Of a stretch of DNA of 39,612 bases, positions 33,704 through 39,612 are shown piece by piece. This stretch comes from Rhodospirillales bacterium (GTDB lineage: Bacteria > Pseudomonadota > Alphaproteobacteria > SP197). Where the stretch lies: contig JACONG010000015.1 of assembly GCA_014323865.1 (NCBI GenBank), forward strand, positions 1 to 39,612. The letters are read 5' to 3'. Numbering within the stretch: position 1 is the stretch's first letter; each line of letters begins with the position of its first letter. The notes under the pieces were generated by a model. The model saw only the letters and a program-made list of their open reading frames with translations, was not told the origin of the DNA and made no database searches. A program made the position numbers and the translations under genes.

Positions 33704-35206
33704 ATGGGAACGAAGCGTAACACTGGCGACCTGGATTTCGGCCGCGGCTCGGCACGCAGCCTGTTGGTGCCGGACTGGCCGCCGCAGACTGCGGCCGAGG
33801 CGCTGTTGCTGGTGCTCTGCGCGGTCGCCCTGCGGCTTCTGCTCGACCTCTGGCTGCCGGTCGAACAGGCGATCCCACTGTTCAACGAGCCGGCCGACCA
33901 GGCACGTGTGCTGCTGGGCGAGGCCCTGCGCTTTATCGTCGTGGCACTCATGTTCGGTCTGGCGGCACGTCTGATTCTGCAAATCGGCCCGACGGCTGCC
34001 CTTGGTACGGGTGCCGGTGTGCTTCTGGCGTTCGCGACGGAACCGCTTCTGGGGCGATTCGATCCCGGTCTCGGCTTCAACGAGCTGATCGCGGCACAGG
34101 CGCTCGCAGCGGCACTCTTCGCGCTTGTCATCGGGGCGCTGCTGAGCCGTCGGCTTGCGCCGTCGCTGGGCTTCGCGATCGTCGTCGGCCTGATCACGGT
34201 TGGCTCCATGACCTACATGCAGCGCCATGCCTGGATCCTCGATGCAGTCGGGATGGCGGTGAAGGGCGCGCTCATCGCCGACCGCGACGAGGCGCGCCGG
34301 ACTTTTCTGCTGCACCTCCCGCCCCTCGTCGTGATCTGCATACTCTGGCTGCTGCTGGGCGGTAGCGAGGCGCGGAAGCTCTGGTACACGGTGAAGCGGG
34401 AGTGGCCGTGGCCCATCTTCGGCTTCATCGCGCTTGTGATCGCCGGCGGATGGATGGCCGCGGCGCGGGCCGAGAGCCTGTCGCTTGGAGCGTGGCTGCC
34501 CTCGCTCTTCCTGCCACCTGCGATCTATGGTCTTTTTGCGGTGATCCTGTCGCTCGCATTGGTGATCGCTGTGGCCGCCGCGATCCAGGGACGGCTCAGA
34601 CAGCGAGCTCACATCGTCGCGCGCGGCCACCTGTTCGCCATGACACTGATCGCCGTGGTTCTGGCGCTGGCGATCTCACCGGATGTGCTGATTGCCATTG
34701 CCTGTTTCGCGGCGACACTTCTGGTCCTGATCTGGCCCATGGGGCAGTCCCGACCGCCCATGATGCTCGAACTGGTGGCCGGTGGCGCCCTGACGGCAAC
34801 CGCCTTCTGCGCCGGTGCGCTCGCTCTGCCGGAGTTCGAGATCGACCGGTTCGCGGACATGGCGATGCTGATCGCCACGGTGGCCGCGGCCGGCGTGGCT
34901 CTGGCAGGGCTCGCGCGTGTGGTCGACGAGGTGGCAGGCAACCGTCCGGCCTCGTCCCGGAGACCCCGAATCATTGCCGCCATGTGGTGCCTCGATCTGG
35001 GCGCTGCGATCGTCGGGGCCACGCTGCTGATGGGTCTGGCGAGCCCGCTGCTGTGGACCGTGATTGCCGCAGGCGGTATCGGCTTCTTCGCCCTTCTGAT
35101 GCTCGACCGCGGTTTCAAGCGCGGACCGCAGTTCTTCATTCTGTTGCTCGCGTGGTCGGCCGCAAGTGTTCTCATGGCGGCGGGCCTTCTGCTCGGACGC
35201 TACTGA
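33704..35206 (+). CDS. Polytopic membrane protein of unknown function
   Basis: 500 residues with about twelve to thirteen predicted membrane helices spread over the whole length (for example AALLLVLCAVALRLLLDLWL-type segments, PPLVVICILWLLLGG, FGFIALVIAGGWMAAA, FILLLAWSAASVLMAAG). The cytoplasmic N-terminus is short and polar. I find no transporter signature. It is followed after 17 bp by the deacetylase gene on the same strand, so the two may be co-transcribed. It diverges from the BKACE gene. Codon use is normal for the window. Confidence 0.75.
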   Translation: MGTKRNTGDLDFGRGSARSLLVPDWPPQTAAEALLLVLCAVALRLLLDLWLPVEQAIPLFNEPADQARVLLGEALRFIVVALMFGLAARLILQIGPTAALGTGAGVLLAFATEPLLGRFDPGLGFNELIAAQALAAALFALVIGALLSRRLAPSLGFAIVVGLITVGSMTYMQRHAWILDAVGMAVKGALIADRDEARRTFLLHLPPLVVICILWLLLGGSEARKLWYTVKREWPWPIFGFIALVIAGGWMAAARAESLSLGAWLPSLFLPPAIYGLFAVILSLALVIAVAAAIQGRLRQRAHIVARGHLFAMTLIAVVLALAISPDVLIAIACFAATLLVLIWPMGQSRPPMMLELVAGGALTATAFCAGALALPEFEIDRFADMAMLIATVAAAGVALAGLARVVDEVAGNRPASSRRPRIIAAMWCLDLGAAIVGATLLMGLASPLLWTVIAAGGIGFFALLMLDRGFKRGPQFFILLLAWSAASVLMAAGLLLGRY

Positions 35207-35223
35207 CAAACGGGAGATCCGAC

Positions 35224-36264
35224 ATGGATGTCGTCTACAGCCCCGATCATGCCCTGCATGACCCCCAGAGTTTCCTCGTCAGGGGGCTGATCCAGCCTGC
35301 GGCCGAGGTCCCGGAACGCGCACAAATGCTGCACGACGCGATCGTCGAAGAGCATCGCATCCTGCCGCCGCAGCCGCATGCCGATTCTGCGATCGCGAGG
35401 ATCCACACGCCCGACTATCTGGCCTTCCTGCGGTCCGCTCATGCCCGCTGGTCCGAACTGCCGAATGCCGGGCCCGAGGTGATCCCGAATGTCTATCCGG
35501 CACGAACCGCATCACCCGCGAGGCCCGACAACGTGGTCGGGCAGGCCGGCTTTCACATGGGCGACGGCGCCTGCCCGATCGGTCCGACAACCTGGGAGGC
35601 AGCCCGGCTGGCGGCGGACATCGCGTTGACAACGGCCGATCTCGTGCGTGACGGCGCAACGCACGCCTATGCCCTCTGCCGTCCGCCCGGGCATCACGCC
35701 TTTCGCGATATGGCTTCGGGGTTCTGCTACCTCAACAACATCGCCATTGCCGCAGAACACCTGCGGCCGACATTCGGGCGGTCTGCGATCTTCGATTTCG
35801 ATGTGCATCACGGCAACGGTACCCAGAGCGTGTTCTGGGAGCGCGACGACGTGCTGTTCGTGTCGCTTCACGCCGACACGACCAGCTTCCATCCGTACTT
35901 CTGGGGACATCGCCACGAGTGTGGCGTCGGTGCAGGGACAGGCTTCAACTGCAACATCCCGCTGCCGGGCGGCACCGACGACGACGTGTTCCTTGAAGCT
36001 GTCGACGCGGGCCTCGACAGGGTTGCGTCCTATGCGCCGGGGGTGCTGCTGGTTTCGGCGGGGTTCGATGCCCAGGAAAATGACCCCTTGGGAATCCTCA
36101 ACATCACAACCGATGGGTTCCGGCGGGTCGGCGAGCAGCTCGGTCTCTTCGCCCGCCTGCATCAGCTGCCGGCCGTGCTTGTGCAGGAAGGCGGTTACCT
36201 GTGCGACGAGCTGGGCCTCAACCTCGCGGCCTTCCTGGCCGGATTCGAGACCACAAGGGGCTGA
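35224..36264 (+). CDS. Histone-deacetylase-fold amidohydrolase (acetylpolyamine amidohydrolase-like)
   Basis: 346 residues, arginase/deacetylase fold. Zinc ligands D193 and H195 (DFDVHHGNGTQ) and D282 (SAGFDAQENDP); catalytic His pair H157/H158 (CRPPGHHA); transition-state Tyr325 (EGGYLCDELG). The length and residue positions match acetylpolyamine amidohydrolases, which deacetylate acetylputrescine or similar polyamines, rather than AcuC. ATG 35224 is preceded by GGGAG. Substrate inferred from family only. Confidence 0.9.
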   Translation: MDVVYSPDHALHDPQSFLVRGLIQPAAEVPERAQMLHDAIVEEHRILPPQPHADSAIARIHTPDYLAFLRSAHARWSELPNAGPEVIPNVYPARTASPARPDNVVGQAGFHMGDGACPIGPTTWEAARLAADIALTTADLVRDGATHAYALCRPPGHHAFRDMASGFCYLNNIAIAAEHLRPTFGRSAIFDFDVHHGNGTQSVFWERDDVLFVSLHADTTSFHPYFWGHRHECGVGAGTGFNCNIPLPGGTDDDVFLEAVDAGLDRVASYAPGVLLVSAGFDAQENDPLGILNITTDGFRRVGEQLGLFARLHQLPAVLVQEGGYLCDELGLNLAAFLAGFETTRG

Positions 36265-36321
36265 ATCACAAACGGCGGGGCATCGCTGGCCCGCCGTCCG
36301 GAAACGGCGATCGTCAGGCGT

Positions 36322-36546
36322 TCAGCCCAGCTTGAGGCTCCCGAAACGCTTGTTGAAACGGGCCACTTGGCCGCCGGTGTCGATCAGGCGCTGATTGCCG
36401 CCTGTCCAGGCGGGGTGCGATTTGGGGTCGATCTCAAGCGTCATGGTGTCACCCTCCTTGCCCCAGGTGGAGCGGGTGGTGAACTCGGTGCCGTCGGTCA
36501 TGACGACCTTGATCTCGTGATAATCGGGATGGATGTCGCTTTTCAT
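36322..36546 (-). CDS. rpmE: 50S ribosomal protein L31
   Basis: 74 residues: [20 protein letters not shown], then TRSTWGKEG and [21 protein letters not shown]. This is the cysteine-free L31 form: none of the zinc CxxC pairs are present, so it should not bind zinc. It diverges from the ABC exporter gene at 36666. Confidence 0.95.
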   Translation of the reverse strand: MKSDIHPDYHEIKVVMTDGTEFTTRSTWGKEGDTMTLEIDPKSHPAWTGGNQRLIDTGGQVARFNKRFGSLKLG

Positions 36547-36630
36547 GGCACCACTCGCAATTTGCGCCGCGCCTTATAGGGGAGCGGTAGCAACGCCGCA
36601 AGCGCGGAATCGCCGCCCCGCCACTCTCGC

Positions 36631-36659
36631 TTGTTGGCCCCGGGGGGCGCTGATATAGG
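36631..36659 (+). promoter_or_regulatory. Possible promoter directly before the ABC exporter
   Basis: TTGTTG (36631-36636) and TATAGG (36654-36659) are separated by 17 bp. The predicted transcription start would fall at or next to GTG 36666. The GGGG at 36658-36661 may instead be a ribosome site. Confidence 0.25.
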
Positions 36660-36665
36660 GGCGAC

Positions 36666-38516
36666 GTGTTCAAGCCCCGACGCCAGCAGCCTGGGAACGG
36701 CTCCGAGAACGGCAACGGCGAACGGCCGCGAAGCCGCGATTTCGGCCATCTCCGGCGCCTGGCACCCTATCTGCTGCCCTACAGGAAGCAGATCGCCGGT
36801 GCACTCGCCGCGCTGCTCCTGGCGGCGATCACGGTGCTCGGTCTGGGCGCCGGTCTGCGGGTGCTGGTCGACGACGGCCTTGCGCGCGGCAACGACGATC
36901 TGCTCGACAGCGCGCTCTTCGCCCTGATCGCCATCGTCATCATGCTCGCGGGCGCGAGCTTTGCCCGGTTCTATCTGGTTTCCTGGATCGGCGAACGGGT
37001 CGTGGCCGACCTGCGGCGCGACGTCTATGACCGCGTCATCACGCTGCCGCCGTCCTGCTTCGAGGTCACGCGCACCGGCGAGGTGTTGTCGCGCCTGACG
37101 ACCGATACCGCGGTGCTGCAGACCGTGATCGGTTCCAGCCTCTCGATGGCGTTACGCAACATTCTTCTGCTGATCGGCGGCATGATCATGCTGGCCGTCA
37201 CCAGCTTCAAGATGACGGTGGTGGTCATCCTGCTGGTGCCCGTGGTTCTGATGCCGATCCTTGTGTTCGGACGCATGGTGCGGACCCTTTCGCGTCTTTC
37301 GCAGGATCGGATCGCCGATATCGGCCATCGGGTCGATGAGACGCTCAACGCCATCCCGACGGTCCAGGCTTTTGCCCGCGAGGACTTCGAGGGCGCGCGG
37401 TTTGGCAACGCGGTCGAAGAGGCGTTCGGCACGGCGACACGGCGCATCCGCGCCCGCGCTTTCCTCACGGCCACGGTCATCCTCCTGGTCTTCGGCGGCA
37501 TCGGCGGTGTGCTCTGGATGGGCGGTCATGACGTCGTCTCCGGCGACATCAGCGGCGGCGACCTGGCAGCCTTCGTCTTCTACGCGGTGTTGGTGGCCGC
37601 CTCTGTCGGGGCGCTGAGCGAGGTCTACGGCGACCTGCAACGGGCCGCCGGGGCAGCGGAGCGACTCAGCGAGCTACTCGCGGTCGAACCGTCGATTGCC
37701 TCGCCGGCCTTGCCCGAATGCCTGCCGCAGCCGTCCCCCGGCACGATCGCGGTCAGCGACGTCACGTTCCGCTATCCGGCGCGCCCCGATGAGGCGGTGC
37801 TGCAGAACGTGACGTTCGACGTGGCGGGCGGCGAAACCGTGGCGCTGGTCGGTCCGTCCGGTGCGGGAAAGAGCACATTGTTCCAGCTCCTGTTGCGCTT
37901 CCACGACCCCGGTGCCGGAAGCGTGGCGGTCGATGGCGTCGATGTGCGCCGCGCGCCGCTCGATCTGTTGCGGGAGCGGCTTGCGCTGGTGCCGCAGGAG
38001 CCGGTCATCTTCGGGGCCACAATTGCCGAAAACATTCTCTACGGCCGACCCGATGCGAGCGATGCGGACGTGCGCAGGGCCGCGGATGCCGCCTTCGCCA
38101 CCGGGTTCGTCGAACGTTTGCCCGAAGATTTCCACACCTTTGTCGGCGAACGCGGCGTGCGGCTCTCGGCCGGTCAGCGCCAGCGACTGGCGATCGCGCG
38201 GGCGGTTCTCAAGGATGCCCCGATCCTGCTGCTCGACGAGGCCACCAGCGCACTCGATGCCGAGAGCGAGCAGATGGTCCAGCAGGCCCTGGAACGGTTG
38301 ATGGAAGGCCGCACCACGCTGGTCATCGCGCACCGCCTGGCGACCATTCTCAAGGCCGACCGCATTCTTGTGCTTGAGAACGGGCAGATCGTGGAGGCCG
38401 GGCGGCACGAGCAGCTTGTCGCTGCAGGGGGCCTTTATGCGCGCCTTGCGGAACTCCAGTTCGACATCGGCAACGGCGGTGCCGGAGGAGGACTCCGAAG
38501 GGGTGTTTCGATGTGA
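36666..38516 (+). CDS. ABC exporter (fused membrane and ATPase domains, MsbA-like)
   Basis: 616 residues. N-terminal type-I exporter transmembrane domain with six helices (about 38-320; for example FARFYLVSWIGERVVADLRRD), then the ATPase domain: Walker A GPSGAGKST at 396-404, signature LSAGQRQR at about 500-507, Walker B LLLLDEATSALD near 519-530 and the switch His in VIAHRLATI. It works as a homodimer or heterodimer exporting lipids, peptides or drugs; substrate unknown. GTG 36666 is the only start after the upstream TGA at 36651. The rpmE neighbour is a common alphaproteobacterial arrangement. Confidence 0.92.
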   Translation: MFKPRRQQPGNGSENGNGERPRSRDFGHLRRLAPYLLPYRKQIAGALAALLLAAITVLGLGAGLRVLVDDGLARGNDDLLDSALFALIAIVIMLAGASFARFYLVSWIGERVVADLRRDVYDRVITLPPSCFEVTRTGEVLSRLTTDTAVLQTVIGSSLSMALRNILLLIGGMIMLAVTSFKMTVVVILLVPVVLMPILVFGRMVRTLSRLSQDRIADIGHRVDETLNAIPTVQAFAREDFEGARFGNAVEEAFGTATRRIRARAFLTATVILLVFGGIGGVLWMGGHDVVSGDISGGDLAAFVFYAVLVAASVGALSEVYGDLQRAAGAAERLSELLAVEPSIASPALPECLPQPSPGTIAVSDVTFRYPARPDEAVLQNVTFDVAGGETVALVGPSGAGKSTLFQLLLRFHDPGAGSVAVDGVDVRRAPLDLLRERLALVPQEPVIFGATIAENILYGRPDASDADVRRAADAAFATGFVERLPEDFHTFVGERGVRLSAGQRQRLAIARAVLKDAPILLLDEATSALDAESEQMVQQALERLMEGRTTLVIAHRLATILKADRILVLENGQIVEAGRHEQLVAAGGLYARLAELQFDIGNGGAGGGLRRGVSM

Positions 38517-38708
38517 AAGTTTTTGCGCAAAAATAACCGGATCGGGCGGGACGACGCTGGACTTGACTGGACGTGGATTGTTTCGACACGGCGTCGGGAT
38601 CGGGGTGTTGTTGTGGCGGTGCCGCATGGAAGAACGCGAAGCCGCGGCCTGTGCAGCAAGACCGACAGGACGTGTGCCGCCGTCGTTTCGCGCCCCGACG
38701 CCCGACGG
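38517..38708. other. Intergenic gap with a 14-bp palindrome
   Basis: TTTTTGCGCAAAAA at 38520-38533 is a perfect palindrome four bases after the exporter stop. The rest of the gap shows no gene. Convergent transcripts meet here, so the palindrome could take part in termination, but its stem is AT-rich and weak. Confidence 0.4.
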
Positions 38709-39612
38709 TCAGTCGAGACGCGCTTCGTTCAGCTTCCGGAACACGTCATGATTGCGCACCGCTTCGTTGTTTTCGGCAAGATCGGCGGCGAGCTTGCCGT
38801 CTTCGGTCCGCGCGCCGATGTCGGCCCCTGCGTCGATCAGGGCCTGCACGCTCTCCGCTGTGCCGCGACGCGCCGCCTCGTGCAGCGGTGTCCTTCCGTC
38901 TTCGTCCCGCGCCTTGATGTCGGCCCCTGCGTCGATCAGGGCTTGCACGTTCTCCGGTTTGCCGGCAAACGCCGCCTCGTGCAGCGGTGTCTCTCCGCAT
39001 TTGTTCCGCGCCCCGATGTTGGCCCCTGCGTCGATCAGGGCCTGCACGCTCTCCGCTGCGCCGTAACGCGCCGCCAAGAGCAGCGGTGTCGATCCGACTT
39101 TGGTCCGCGCCGCGATATCGGCCCCTGCGTCGATCAGGGCCTGCACGCTCTCCGCCGTGCCGTAACGCGCCGCCAAGAGCAGCGGCGTCCATTCGTCTTC
39201 GGTCCGCGCTTCGATATTGGCCCCTGCGTCGATCAGGGCCTGCACGCTCTCCGCTGCGCCGTAATGCGACGCCAAGAGCAGCGGTGTCGATCCGACTTTG
39301 GTCCGCGCTTCGATGTTGGCCCCTGCGTCGATCAGGGCCTGCACGCTCTCCGCCGTGCCGTAACGCGCCGCCAAGAGCAGCGGTGTCCATTCGTCTTCGG
39401 TCCGCGCTTCGATGTTGGCCCCTGCGTCGATCAGGGCCTGCACGCTCTCCGCTGTGCCGTAACGCGCCGCCCCGTGCAGCGGTGTCCATTCGTGTATGTT
39501 CCGCGCCTTGATGTTGGCCCCTGCGTCGATCAGGGCCTGCACGCTCTCCGCTGTGCCGTAACGCGCCGCCCCGTGCAGCGGTGTCCATTCGTGTACGTTC
39601 TGCGCCTCGATG
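38709..39612 (-). CDS. Ankyrin-repeat protein (N-terminus outside window)
   Basis: About 300 codons are in the window and the frame is open through the window edge; no start codon can be assigned. It consists of consecutive 33-residue ankyrin repeats, each with TPL(H/L)xAA and ESVQALIDAGA(N/D)I, ending in a short non-repeat tail (AADLAENNEAVRNHD, then FRKLNEARLD). Repeats differ mainly in the loop and first helix (IHEWTPLHG, EDEWTPLLL, KVGSTPLLL). Ankyrin repeats bind other proteins; such genes are frequent in host-associated bacteria. No signal or membrane segment in the visible part. Confidence 0.93.
   Translation of the reverse strand, partial: IEAQNVHEWTPLHGAARYGTAESVQALIDAGANIKARNIHEWTPLHGAARYGTAESVQALIDAGANIEARTEDEWTPLLLAARYGTAESVQALIDAGANIEARTKVGSTPLLLASHYGAAESVQALIDAGANIEARTEDEWTPLLLAARYGTAESVQALIDAGADIAARTKVGSTPLLLAARYGAAESVQALIDAGANIGARNKCGETPLHEAAFAGKPENVQALIDAGADIKARDEDGRTPLHEAARRGTAESVQALIDAGADIGARTEDGKLAADLAENNEAVRNHDVFRKLNEARLD
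38790..39612 (-). repeat. 99-bp tandem repeat array within the ankyrin gene
   Basis: The core GCCCCTGCGTCGATCAGGG (plus strand) recurs exactly every 99 bp at 38824, 38923, 39022, 39121, 39220, 39319, 39418 and 39517. Units are nearly identical over most of their length. Because 99 is a multiple of 3, shadow frames are also open through the array and should not be taken as genes. Confidence 0.95.

Noticed and set aside
38746..39588. Alternative open frames through the ankyrin array on both strands
   Set aside because: A 99-bp repeat keeps any stop-free frame open; only one frame encodes ankyrin motifs and a sensible C-terminus.
1..39612. CRISPR array or defence system
   Set aside because: The only regular repeats are the protein-coding ankyrin units; no short repeats with unique spacers, and no nuclease or methylase genes were seen.
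1..39612. Prophage or integrative element
   Set aside because: No integrase, capsid, portal or conjugation genes; only one decayed transposase.

Overview
The window looks like a piece of an alphaproteobacterial chromosome. The main markers are a GcrA cell-cycle regulator (26617-27021), the argD-argF-hslO gene order (13197-15773), an MlaA/MlaC pair, GC-rich third codon positions throughout, and an alpha-type L31 gene next to an ABC exporter. The exact family cannot be fixed from sequence alone; a marine Rhodospirillales-like lineage is my inference.

Layout. 1-3094 is decayed: an IS630-type transposase with a stop and a frameshift, a CAU-anticodon tRNA, a broken F420-hydrogenase-beta-like gene and a broken RidA gene. 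3095-4306 encodes an M24 metallohydrolase carrying the metal and catalytic residues of the DMSP lyase DddP. 5026-7762 is a tight four-gene operon, tsaE-tsaB-tsaC-tsaD, with every enzyme needed to make t6A on ANN-decoding tRNAs. 7759-12192 has two alpha/beta hydrolases, two broken metabolic genes and mlaA-mlaC. 12284-16371 has an ABC-2 permease, argD, argF, an internally deleted hslO and a lipoprotein. 16460-22642 is a minus-strand run: broken peptide-binding protein, amidase, argE, trkH, folE, apaG. 22740-25352 has tRNA-Gly(CCC), a ketopantoate-reductase-like gene and an acyl-CoA synthetase. 25408-28843 is a second decay zone around intact gcrA and greA. 28848-33611 is a catabolic-looking block: LysR regulator, an unrecognised 502-residue protein, a VanB-type flavin/2Fe-2S reductase, an SDR stub and a BKACE enzyme. 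33704-38516 holds an unknown polytopic membrane protein, an acetylpolyamine-amidohydrolase-type deacetylase, rpmE and an ABC exporter. The window ends inside a gene for an ankyrin-repeat protein made of nearly identical 99-bp units.

The most striking overall feature is gene decay. About thirteen of roughly forty-five genes are broken, and at least seven (hslO, rlmD-like, EamA, LysR, 2OG oxygenase, SDR, F420-beta) keep their start region and a downstream or terminal segment while the middle has been lost. Housekeeping genes are intact. Together with the IS remnant and ankyrin protein this suggests a lineage in early genome reduction, possibly host-associated (inference). Best candidates for new biology are the self-contained t6A operon, the DddP-like enzyme, and the LysR / unknown protein / reductase locus, which has an electron-transfer partner but no visible Rieske oxygenase.
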